From contig OY969790.1 of assembly GCA_963703125.1 (NCBI GenBank), positions 3,596,001 to 3,660,000 of the forward strand: a DNA stretch of 64,000 nucleotides. Direction: 5' to 3'. Position numbers and translations under genes: made by a program. Source of the DNA: MFD04716-140 sp963703125 (GTDB lineage Bacteria; Bacteroidota; Bacteroidia; Flavobacteriales; Flavobacteriaceae). Shown piece by piece: positions 44,927 to 52,487 of this stretch. The notes beneath the pieces were generated by a model. It was not told the DNA's origin. It did no database searches and saw only the letters and a list, made by a program, of their open reading frames with translations. How positions within the stretch are numbered: the stretch's first letter is position 1; the number at the start of each line of letters is the position of its first letter.

Positions 44927-46044
44927 TGGAAAAACAAAAAGATAACAGAATGAAATACAGCATTTTAAAATGGGGATTTCTTGCAATAATGTTTATGGGG
45001 TTATCCGTGCATGCCCAAGAAATGGGATTCGAAGAATACAATCCAACTTCCACTTTGGTGGTCCCTATACATGAGATAAAAAGTGCAAAGTTTCCATTTA
45101 TTGATGTTCATAGCCATCAGCGGGACATGTCGGCCGAGGCTTTGAAAAAAATGATTGTAGACATGGATGGTCTGAATGAGGGTATAATGGTAAATCTTAG
45201 CGGTGGTTCCGGCAACCGACTTCGAGAAATGACGGAAAGTATTCAAAAAAACTATCCGAACAGATTTGCTGTTTTTGCAAATGTGGACTTTGATAATGTG
45301 GGCAAACCTGGATGGAGTGAAAATGCGGCCAAACAATTGGAAATCGATGTTAGGGCAGGTGCAAAAGGGTTAAAGATTTATAAGAGCCTGGGTCTGAGTT
45401 ACAAGGATACCGATGGAAAACGCTTGGCCATAGATGACCCAAGGTTAGACCCGGTTTGGAGTAAATGTGCCGAATTAGGGATTCCGGTCTTGATTCATGC
45501 AGCTGACCCTAAATCATTCTGGGATCCGATGGATAGTAATAATGAGCGTTGGTTGGAACTCAAAACGCATACCAGAAGAAAAAGATCCGATACAGATCCG
45601 GCACCATGGCAACAAATAATTGACGAACAGCACCGTATGTTTAAAAAGCATCCAAAAACCAAGTTCATAAATGCCCATATGGGTTGGTATGCCAATAACT
45701 TGGGCAAATTGAGCGAACTCATGGACGAGATTCCAAATATGTCCGTAGGTATTGGCGCTATCATTGCCGAATTGGGAAGACAGCCCAAGGCAGCAAAGGC
45801 CTTCTTTCTAAAATACCAAGATCGTATCCTTTTTGGCAAGGATAGCTGGCAACCAAATGAATTTCCGACCTATTTTAGGGTATTGGAAACTGATGACGAA
45901 TATTTTCCTTACTACAAAAAATACCATGCCTTTTGGGCCATGTATGGGTTGGATCTTCCCGACGAAGTGCTTAAAAAAGTGTATTATAAAAATGCCTTGA
46001 ACCTTATCCCCGGGTTGGATAAGAATCTTTTTCCGAAGGATTAG
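44926..46044 (+). CDS. Amidohydrolase family protein, secreted
   Basis: 372 residues; ATG 44926 overlaps the previous stop, and an ATG at 44950 is an alternative that gives a cleaner signal peptide (MKYSILKWGFLAIMFMGLSV). Amidohydrolase_2 fold: metal site DVHSHQ near the start, VLIHAADP, FINAHMGW and LFGKDSW, the last carrying the catalytic aspartate. Proteins of this type in marine Bacteroidota are often annotated as predicted metal-dependent hydrolases; decarboxylase-like activity is possible. End of the plus-strand cluster. Confidence 0.86.
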   Translation: MEKQKDNRMKYSILKWGFLAIMFMGLSVHAQEMGFEEYNPTSTLVVPIHEIKSAKFPFIDVHSHQRDMSAEALKKMIVDMDGLNEGIMVNLSGGSGNRLREMTESIQKNYPNRFAVFANVDFDNVGKPGWSENAAKQLEIDVRAGAKGLKIYKSLGLSYKDTDGKRLAIDDPRLDPVWSKCAELGIPVLIHAADPKSFWDPMDSNNERWLELKTHTRRKRSDTDPAPWQQIIDEQHRMFKKHPKTKFINAHMGWYANNLGKLSELMDEIPNMSVGIGAIIAELGRQPKAAKAFFLKYQDRILFGKDSWQPNEFPTYFRVLETDDEYFPYYKKYHAFWAMYGLDLPDEVLKKVYYKNALNLIPGLDKNLFPKD

Positions 46045-46148
46045 TTTTTTAGTAGGGGTTTGACTTTGATTATTTCAAAAAAATCGAGGTACAATGCCAC
46101 AACTTATGGCGGACAAACCGTTGTAATACTGGGTTAAAAACGTATATG

Positions 46149-46295
46149 TTAGTGTCTAGCCCTATTTTCTACGGCTGTGCCCATGTCGCCATAATCTTGG
46201 AAAATGCCGCAGGATACTTCCATCTTGACCAGGGAATTTTTTTCTTGCTTTTTCTTCTTTGCATAGGCCTCAATTTGAGGTGATAAATAGCCCAT
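46149..46295 (-). CDS. Possible 48-residue small protein
   Basis: ATG 46295 to TAA 46149. Sequence starts MGYLSPQIEAYAKKKKQEKN and contains FQDYGDMGTAVENRARH. Highly basic middle. It occupies an otherwise empty 411-base gap next to the GntR gene. No family recognised; coding status rests on composition. Confidence 0.4.
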   Translation of the reverse strand: MGYLSPQIEAYAKKKKQEKNSLVKMEVSCGIFQDYGDMGTAVENRARH

Positions 46296-46455
46296 AATTG
46301 TTATTTTATATAAAACGCGAACGTGTTAACGAGACAATTTGTAATCAGATTCAGGTCAAAATTAGCCAGTACTTGTTATTGATATTAATACTTTACCAAA
46401 AGTTTGTGATTTTTAATATGAAATTTTGATTTTTAAAAAAGGAGGAAAATAAGGA

Positions 46456-47103
46456 TCAATAAGCATCGATCGGGGTAGGGGCCAATTGTTTGTGCACATA
46501 ATCCAAAATCAACATCCAATTCATCTTGAGAATTAAGGCAGCGGTAGGCACATTGTCATCTTCAATCGCAGAAATGATTCCATCGTGTTGGTTATCGGAT
46601 TTATCATAGATAGTCTCATCTGACAATAATGCTTTCTCGTAGAAAAAGATCCGGGCCTTTAAGTCGGCCAAAATCTGCTGGGCCAGACCGTTTTCGTAGT
46701 GCCGGGTAAGAAGTCTATGGAACTCTAATTTAGCCGTGATACGGCCCAAGGTGTCTGTTGATGTTTTGAAAGCCAGTTGTTGATTTTTTAAATCAATGAT
46801 ACAGGTTGGGAAAAAGACCGAATTTTCTATGGCCAACACTTCTAAATCTGCTACTAATTCATAAAGATCCTTAGCTTCCTTTCGATTTAGTTCGGCAATA
46901 ACAAATCCGCGATTTGGGACAGCCTCTATGATACGAGCTTGTTGTAATTGGGTCAAAGCCTCCCGAATAGGGGTTACACTCACACCTAGTTTTCTAGATA
47001 CAGCGGCCAAATTAATGGTTTGGCCACTTACCAAGGTGCCCTCCATCATATGGCTCAACAAATATTCCCTGACTTTATCCCGTAAAATTGATTTTGAATT
47101 CAT
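46456..47103 (-). CDS. GntR family regulator with FCD domain
   Basis: 215 residues. N-terminal winged helix (LGVSVTPIREALTQLQQARI is the recognition helix and following turn, preceded by VREYLLSHMMEGTLVSGQTI) and C-terminal FadR-type FCD ligand domain (LYELVADLEVLAIENSVFF, KLEFHRLLTRHYENGL, HDGIISAIEDDN with likely metal-site histidines). FCD regulators sense small organic or sugar acids. A perfect palindrome of the FCD-type (GTATAC core) is in its own promoter. Target genes are probably nearby but cannot be proven. Confidence 0.9.
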   Translation of the reverse strand: MNSKSILRDKVREYLLSHMMEGTLVSGQTINLAAVSRKLGVSVTPIREALTQLQQARIIEAVPNRGFVIAELNRKEAKDLYELVADLEVLAIENSVFFPTCIIDLKNQQLAFKTSTDTLGRITAKLEFHRLLTRHYENGLAQQILADLKARIFFYEKALLSDETIYDKSDNQHDGIISAIEDDNVPTAALILKMNWMLILDYVHKQLAPTPIDAY

Positions 47104-47586
47104 ATCACAAATATAACAAATCGTATACGATTACAAAGAAAGCTGATTTTTTTAGTGTAAAACCTCATTCTACCACACCAATTAAGTGATTTACACTTTT
47201 CAACGCAAGTGCGTATTTATAACTTCTGAAACATTGGTTTTAGTACTTGGCTAGATTCCAATACCAAGTGCTTGGGTCTATTCAACACTTTTTTTTGATC
47301 AAAATAATGGGTATTTATGCCTCCTACACCGAAAAAATGGTCTAGGACATTAATTTTATCGTTAAGTATTTGTTTCCAAGTCCTACTGAACTTATCTTTG
47401 GGGTGTTGCGCCGAGTACTTTTTTGAGGATACGGATAATACGCGACCGCTTATTGTAACTTCTGAATAAATTGCTTAGGTAATCAATCTTAAAAATTGTC
47501 ATTTCCCGAACTTTAGTTCAGCACCTCAATGGCAGCTCTATAAATTGGGCACATATAATTTAAAATATTAATAATTAAGAAGGCAA
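47104..47586. other. Long intergenic region between GntR and the cold-shock gene
   Basis: Holds the palindrome at 47119-47132 and an inverted repeat (AGTACTTGG at 47242-47250 with CCAAGTGCT at 47264-47272). No gene of credible composition was found; a cold-shock mRNA leader might occupy the right part. Confidence 0.4.
47119..47132. promoter_or_regulatory. GntR/FCD operator AATCGTATACGATT
   Basis: Perfect 14-base palindrome centred on GTATAC, 16 bases upstream of the GntR start. GTATAC-centred palindromes are the usual FCD-regulator operators. Confidence 0.65.
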
Positions 47587-48036
47587 ATGGCAAGAGCACA
47601 AGAAACCTATGGTAAGAAAGAGCGGGAAAAGAAGCGTTTAAAAAAGCGTGAGGAAAAGCAGAAAAAGAAGGAAGCTCGAAAATCTTCGTCTACAGGTGGA
47701 ACATTTGAAGACATGTTGGTATACGTTGATGAAAATGGCCATTTTACCGATACGCCACCAGATCCATCCAAAAAAGTAAAAATAGATGCAGAGAGCATTG
47801 TGTTAGGAATTCCGAAAAAAGAGGAGCAAGAAGAAGAAGACCCGATTCGCAAAGGAAAGGTTTCCTTTTTTGATACTTCGAAGGGTTTTGGCTTTATCAT
47901 CGATTCGGAAAACTCGGAAAAGTATTTCGTACATGTAAGTGGGTTGATCGACGAGATTCAGGAAAACGATAAGGTTTCCTTCGAATTGGAAAAGGGCATG
48001 AAAGGACTTAATGCAGTTCGCGTAAAAAGAGGATAG
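47587..48036 (+). CDS. Cold-shock domain protein with basic N-terminal tail
   Basis: 149 residues. The first ~35 residues are lysine/arginine/glutamate-rich (KKEREKKRLKKREEKQKKKE), then a linker, and a C-terminal CSD (~86-149): GKVSFFDTSKGFGFIIDSE is RNP1-like and EKYFVHVSGL is RNP2-like. Binds single-stranded RNA/DNA. This extended architecture is typical of Bacteroidota. Confidence 0.92.
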   Translation: MARAQETYGKKEREKKRLKKREEKQKKKEARKSSSTGGTFEDMLVYVDENGHFTDTPPDPSKKVKIDAESIVLGIPKKEEQEEEDPIRKGKVSFFDTSKGFGFIIDSENSEKYFVHVSGLIDEIQENDKVSFELEKGMKGLNAVRVKRG

Positions 48037-48146
48037 CCTTCCAACTATAAGTTCCACGTATATAATTCAAAAATATTACAGTGCCCATAAAATGGGTATA
48101 TAGTGATACTTAGAAGTTTTAATACATTTTGTTTTAAATTCCTTTC

Positions 48147-48161
48147 AGCCCTTTTAGGGCT
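48147..48161 (+). terminator. Terminator after the cold-shock gene
   Basis: AGCCCT/AGGGCT stem with a T3 loop followed by TTTATTTTG, 110 bases after the stop. Confidence 0.6.
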
Positions 48162-48277
48162 TTTATTTTGCCTTTAATTCCCTCCAAAACCTACTGTTCA
48201 TCTAATAAGAAGTTTTTTAAGTACTAAATTGGCGTTAAGCCCGTTACCGTAGTATAAAATCCAAAAACGATCAAAAG

Positions 48278-49066
48278 ATGATTAATAGTAAAGTAATTGG
48301 CAATCGAATCCTTCTTTTAGGCGTGGTAGCCGCTTTGGCAATTAGTTGCAACAAAGACAATGAAATTTCCCAAGAACAAGAATTAACACAGACCGAACTG
48401 AAAACAATCCTTGAAACGGATGATGTATCTAGAGTTGCTGACAACGTCTTGGCCGACATATATAATAGTAGTGGATCTCCATCCGCCAAACAATCGGACT
48501 GTTATTCAGCAGAGTATTCTGAAACCGGATTCACGGCTACCTTTAACAATTGTGTATTAAATGGGTCCGATGATGTAAATGGTACCCTGAGCGTAGTGTA
48601 TTCCACAGAGGAAGGTGCTGCGGCATATATCGCCACTTTTACCAATTTTTATGTAGGTGATATTAAGATCAATGGTACCAGAGGATATGAAATTGAGGGT
48701 AATTCTGAAGAAGGAAGCATATCCTTTACGATTACCAGTAATTTGACAATTGTAATGGAAGATGGATCCACAGTTTCAGAAAGTGGCACTAAAAGCTTTG
48801 GAATCGACTTTGGGGACAATCTGGAAACCACTATCTATACCATTGGTGGAAATTGGACTTTACAAGTTGATGGACAAACTTATAAAGTGGTAATAGGGTC
48901 TATATTGGAAGGCAATTTTAGTTGCGGATACTTGACCAATGGAACTATGACCGTTGATAAAAACGGTTTGGTTGTAACGGTTGGCTTAGGAGATGGCACT
49001 TGTGACGACAAGGCTACTTTGACCTACCCAAATGGGGCGACCGAAGAAATTTCCTTAAAGGATTAA
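48278..49066 (+). CDS. Lipoprotein of unknown function
   Basis: 262 residues. Lipobox LAISC (Cys ~24), acidic helical stretch, then a beta-rich domain with four cysteines (DCYSAEY, FNNCVLNG, FSCGYLTNG, DGTCDDKATL) that may pair. Repeated beta-strands (TFTATFNNC, YEIEGNSEEGSISFTI) suggest a surface beta-sandwich. No family recognised. Followed by a bidirectional terminator. Confidence 0.7.
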   Translation: MINSKVIGNRILLLGVVAALAISCNKDNEISQEQELTQTELKTILETDDVSRVADNVLADIYNSSGSPSAKQSDCYSAEYSETGFTATFNNCVLNGSDDVNGTLSVVYSTEEGAAAYIATFTNFYVGDIKINGTRGYEIEGNSEEGSISFTITSNLTIVMEDGSTVSESGTKSFGIDFGDNLETTIYTIGGNWTLQVDGQTYKVVIGSILEGNFSCGYLTNGTMTVDKNGLVVTVGLGDGTCDDKATLTYPNGATEEISLKD

Positions 49067-49083
49067 ACAAAATATAATTCATA

Positions 49084-49117
49084 AAAAAGCCCGTCCTTAA
49101 ATAGGTACGGGCTTTTT
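49084..49117. terminator. Bidirectional terminator shared by the lipoprotein and the small-peptide genes
   Basis: AAAAAGCCCGT and ACGGGCTTTTT form an 11-base-pair stem around a 12-base loop, with A and T runs on the two sides. Confidence 0.85.
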
Positions 49118-49134
49118 GTTGTTGGTACCTTAAC

Positions 49135-49248
49135 TTATCTTGAATAGTTTCTATATTGAGCCCATTGTACTCTTTTAGTGTCCCTAAGTGAAGAAAAGTA
49201 GTTGAATGTTTTAGATTCTGTAGATGTTTTTGAGAATGTAGATTTCAT
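49135..49248 (-). CDS. 37-residue peptide, paralogue A
   Basis: ATG 49248 to TAA 49135. Reads MKSTFSKTSTESKT, then a conserved NYFSSLRD and KRVQWA core. 30 of 37 residues are identical to the next ORF (49297-49410) while 11 further codons differ only synonymously, strong evidence that both are translated and conserved. No signal peptide, no known family. Lies last in a three-ORF minus-strand cluster, 18 bases before a bidirectional terminator. Confidence 0.75.
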   Translation of the reverse strand: MKSTFSKTSTESKTFNYFSSLRDTKRVQWAQYRNYSR

Positions 49249-49296
49249 GTTTTTATGTTTTTAAAAGTTGTTTAATTGTTTTCTTGATTGGACTTA

Positions 49297-49410
49297 TTAT
49301 CTATTGTAATTTCTATAGGCCGCCCATTGCACTCTTTTACTGTCTCGCAATGAGGAAAAGTAATTACCTGTTTTTGATTCCGTTGCTGTTTTATTAAATG
49401 TTGCTTTCAT
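49297..49410 (-). CDS. 37-residue peptide, paralogue B
   Basis: ATG 49410 to TAA 49297, immediately followed by a second TAA. Begins MKATFNKTATESKT and shares NYFSSLRD and KRVQWA with paralogue A. Differences are S/A, S/N, S/A, F/G, T/S, Q/A and S/N. The conserved positive and aromatic positions suggest a nucleic-acid- or membrane-interacting peptide or a precursor; inference only. Confidence 0.75.
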   Translation of the reverse strand: MKATFNKTATESKTGNYFSSLRDSKRVQWAAYRNYNR

Positions 49411-49415
49411 GATTT

Positions 49416-49538
49416 TTAGTTTAAAGTTGTGATGTTTTCTTTTTTAATTCTCTGGTCAAACCATCTATCGGTGTGCCAGCCATTTCCTGTTTCAAAATAT
49501 ATTCTAGGTCTTAATTGATGTTGATATAAAGTTTCCAT
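49416..49538 (-). CDS. 40-residue small protein upstream of the paralogous peptides
   Basis: ATG 49538 to TAA 49416, five bases before paralogue B. Contains LRPRIYFETGNGWHTDRWFD, which is tryptophan/arginine-rich. Not similar to A and B. Its tight spacing with B and an open reading frame of natural composition support a coding call. Confidence 0.6.
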   Translation of the reverse strand: METLYQHQLRPRIYFETGNGWHTDRWFDQRIKKENITTLN

Positions 49539-49747
49539 GATGTTGTTTTTTAATGATTTATATATAGAAGACGACGAATAATCATATATGTTACAGTACT
49601 ATGTAATAAAAGGTACTATTTTATGGAATATTTAACACTTCATAACTGAAAGGGTAGTAATCATTTTAAAATAAACTACTGATATACAAGTAATTACGAA
49701 AAGTTACTTTCAATTGAAAAAATGAACATATTTACTATCTTAGTGAT

Positions 49748-50407
49748 ATGGGAACAAAAATAATCGTATGCATTCTAACTTTTTTAGTGTTCAACACCTC
49801 TGATTTGTACGCTCAATATTCAAAAAGCGAATGGAAAGAAAGGGATGGTTGGATGAACGTTTCCCAAATTTTGGACGATGCCCAGGTAACCGATGGATCC
49901 ATTGTAGGGGATGTGGGCTGCCACGAAGGCTATCTCAGTTTTCATTTATCAAAAAGGGTAGGGGGCACAGGAAAGGTTTATTCTGTAGATGTAAGGGAAG
50001 ATCGACTGGAAAAGTTGAGAGAGAACGTAAGAAGTAATAATGTACTCAACATTGAGGTCATTTTTGGTGATTATGATGATCCTAAGTTACCATCGGCAAA
50101 ACTTGATGCTGTCTTTGTTATAGATACCTATCATGAAATTGACGATTATAAAAGTGTTCTTGCTCATATAAAGAATTCGTTGAAACTTGGCGGTCGCCTT
50201 TTAATTCTAGAAAAATTAAAAGAACATGCAAAGGAGAAATCCCGTAAGGATCAGATGGATGCTCACACCTTATCTATGAAATATGTAAAAAAAGATATAG
50301 AAAAGGCCGGCTTTTCAGTCATTAAGGAAGTTCATGATTTTGGAAAATGGGAAAATGACACCGATAAGACCATGTGGATTTTGGTTGCTACAAAGACCAT
50401 TGACTAA
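49748..50407 (+). CDS. Class I SAM-dependent methyltransferase-like protein with signal peptide
   Basis: 219 residues. A signal peptide (MGTKIIVCILTFLVFNTSDL, cleavage after YAQ) precedes a Rossmann methyltransferase core: motif I IVGDVGCHEGYLSFHLSK (E-x-G changed to GDVGCHEG), motif II YSVDVREDRL, motif IV AVFVIDTYHEI and GGRLLILEKL. Exported methyltransferase-like proteins are an unusual place for a SAM enzyme; SAM is cytoplasmic. The start is supported by the lack of a good alternative downstream that keeps motif I complete with flanks; removing the signal would begin near residue 25. Confidence 0.8.
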   Translation: MGTKIIVCILTFLVFNTSDLYAQYSKSEWKERDGWMNVSQILDDAQVTDGSIVGDVGCHEGYLSFHLSKRVGGTGKVYSVDVREDRLEKLRENVRSNNVLNIEVIFGDYDDPKLPSAKLDAVFVIDTYHEIDDYKSVLAHIKNSLKLGGRLLILEKLKEHAKEKSRKDQMDAHTLSMKYVKKDIEKAGFSVIKEVHDFGKWENDTDKTMWILVATKTID

Positions 50408-50415
50408 ATCTTGTT

Positions 50416-51021
50416 TTAGTCCTTGTTCAATTCTTCCAGCATGCCTTCATATGTTTCTATCTTAGTAAAAAGTTTCCCCCCAATATTCAAGATTGGGGTA
50501 CTAACGGAATCTAAAGGAGAACGGGTCCCGAAAATTTTCTGCAATTGGTCTTTAATTTCCGGTTTTAATCGAAGATCATGGGATTCAAATAAGTACTTTC
50601 CTTCAGACATCTTACTCAATAGGCTATCACAGGTTAAGCAGTTGGGAGCCACATACAAAATGATTTGCCTTTTAGGCCGTATCTTAATTTTAGTGTGTGC
50701 TTTTTTCAAGGCATTACCGGACAAGCTATCCTTAACAATCAATTCAGTCTTATAGGACGGTATTTTGCCTCTCATTGGCACAATGGTCTGCAAAAGCACT
50801 TTGGATGTTGCTGGAAGACGAATAGCTCTGGGAACGGCCCGACTTTGCCTAAAATTAGTTCCAGAAATTGTCAAGATGACATCAAATTCCTGATCATTTT
50901 CATTAATGGCATAGAAGGCAAGTCTATTGGGAATCTCTTCGGTAACTATTTCAATAGGTGTTTCCTGTGCATTTAAGTAGCACATGCATAAGAAAAGGGA
51001 TAAAACAAATATTAGTCTCAT
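50416..51021 (-). CDS. Secreted glutaredoxin/thioredoxin-like protein
   Basis: 201 residues from ATG 51021, chosen because it gives a signal peptide (MRLIFVLSLFLCMCYLNAQ); the open frame to 51090 was rejected. A beta-rich N-terminal domain is followed by a thioredoxin-like C-terminal domain with a CLTC motif in LYVAPNCLTCDSLLSKM and a cis-proline-like STPILNIGG. A likely periplasmic thiol-disulfide protein. Convergent with the methyltransferase gene. Confidence 0.75.
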   Translation of the reverse strand: MRLIFVLSLFLCMCYLNAQETPIEIVTEEIPNRLAFYAINENDQEFDVILTISGTNFRQSRAVPRAIRLPATSKVLLQTIVPMRGKIPSYKTELIVKDSLSGNALKKAHTKIKIRPKRQIILYVAPNCLTCDSLLSKMSEGKYLFESHDLRLKPEIKDQLQKIFGTRSPLDSVSTPILNIGGKLFTKIETYEGMLEELNKD

Positions 51022-51177
51022 TCTTTGTATTGGATTATTAATATATGAATTAATTGCCATTCTGTCCCTAATATATATTAATTGAGGCAAACTTATCGAA
51101 TGATTTATTAGGTAAATCCTATTTTAAATAGTAGGTTATTCTTAATATTGACCAAAATTTCAACATTTCATATCTGA

Positions 51178-52095
51178 ATGGACAAGCCCAAGAGTGTCGT
51201 ACCTATTATTCTCGCTTTTTTTGCAATCTATGTGATTTGGGGGTCGACATATCTTTTGAACAAAATTGCGGTAACTGAATTACCGGCCTTTATGTTGGCC
51301 GGAGTTCGCTTTGTAGTTGCCGGTATTTTGATATTCATTATGGCCAAGATTATGGGAATATCCGTTTTGGCTAGTTGGAAACAAATAGTTAACTCGGCCA
51401 TTGCCGGTTTTCTTTTTCTGTCTTTTGGCAATGGGGTAGTAGTGTGGGCATTAAAGTTTGTTGACAGTGGTTTTGCGGCATTGGAGATTTCGGCCCAGCC
51501 GCTTATTGTGCTTCTATTGATGCGCTTGATTCAAGGCAAGAAAATTAAAATAATGTCGTTGGTAGGGGTTATGCTTGGTTTTATTGGCATCTACTTGTTG
51601 GTGAGCCAGAAAGAAATAATTGGTCAGGAAGGTTCTGTAATGGGCATGTTTCTGATATTCTTGGCGATGCTTAGTTGGGGATACGGAAGCCTTTTTGTTG
51701 CCAGAGCCGATTTACCGCGAAACTTTTTTATAAATACGGGTTATCAAATGGTGACCGGAGGCGCAATGATGCTCATTTTCAGTCTTATGATTGGTGAAAA
51801 TTGGATCTCACCTTTGGAATGGAGCGGGACTGTTCAAATTTCAATGATCCTATTAATTATTTTCGGAAGTGTGGTGGCGTTTACGGCTTTCAATTATCTG
51901 CTAAGAGTGGTATCCCCTGAAAAAGTTTCTACCTCCACGTATGTAAATCCTATAATTGCATTGCTCTTGGGCTGGTATTTCTTGAATGAACAAATAACAA
52001 CACAATCCGTGGTAGCGGCTTTTATTCTTTTAACAGGCGTATACTTTATTAACACCAAGAAAAAACTGGCAATGTTCTCTAGATTTATTAGATAA
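51178..52095 (+). CDS. EamA family transporter (drug/metabolite transporter superfamily)
   Basis: 305 residues with ten predicted transmembrane segments in two EamA repeats (YVIWGSTYLLNKIAV; SWGYGSLFVARADLP). The second repeat ends in VSPEKVSTSTYVNPIIALLL and YFLNEQITTQSVVAAFILL, typical of the family. A likely exporter of metabolites or amino acids. Substrate unknown. Confidence 0.88.
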   Translation: MDKPKSVVPIILAFFAIYVIWGSTYLLNKIAVTELPAFMLAGVRFVVAGILIFIMAKIMGISVLASWKQIVNSAIAGFLFLSFGNGVVVWALKFVDSGFAALEISAQPLIVLLLMRLIQGKKIKIMSLVGVMLGFIGIYLLVSQKEIIGQEGSVMGMFLIFLAMLSWGYGSLFVARADLPRNFFINTGYQMVTGGAMMLIFSLMIGENWISPLEWSGTVQISMILLIIFGSVVAFTAFNYLLRVVSPEKVSTSTYVNPIIALLLGWYFLNEQITTQSVVAAFILLTGVYFINTKKKLAMFSRFIR

Positions 52096-52461
52096 TATTT
52101 GAAAGGGTGCCATTTATTTTTTAGAGATCATTGTAATTAATTATTTGAATAAGAAGGCCCGCATGTCATTTTTTAATTAGTTTTGTGTTATTGTTTATCA
52201 AGACTTATAGTACCAATTAGACTTGCTCAACTGTACCGCAAATACTTTGAAAACATACTAGTTGTTATAGAAGTATTCGATGTTTTTCTACTAAAACTTA
52301 ATCATTTTGATTATGTAAATTATGTTGAACCTTCAATAATCGGGATGAACGTTAATTGGTAACGTTCTGTTCCCTGCTGATACCTTTATATTCAACATCG
52401 GTATTTTCTTAACATGTATACCATCTAATTTCTTAACAAAAGTACTATTGAAAAATAAAAA
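52096..52461. other. Intergenic region with a hairpin, no supported gene
   Basis: Contains an imperfect hairpin at 52342-52374 (GGGA-GAACGTT arm against AACGTTC-TCCC arm) and a GTATAC at 52416-52421. Only very short ORFs were found. Confidence 0.4.
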
Positions 52462-52487
52462 AATAAGGACCGAAAAAAGTCCTTATT
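52462..52487 (-). terminator. Terminator-like hairpin facing the minus strand, over the start of the ATP-grasp frame
   Basis: AATAAGGAC (52462-52470), loop CGAAAAAA, GTCCTTATT (52479-52487). The A-tract lies on the low-coordinate side, so read on the minus strand it is followed by T-runs. There is no minus-strand gene to its right. Confidence 0.55.
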
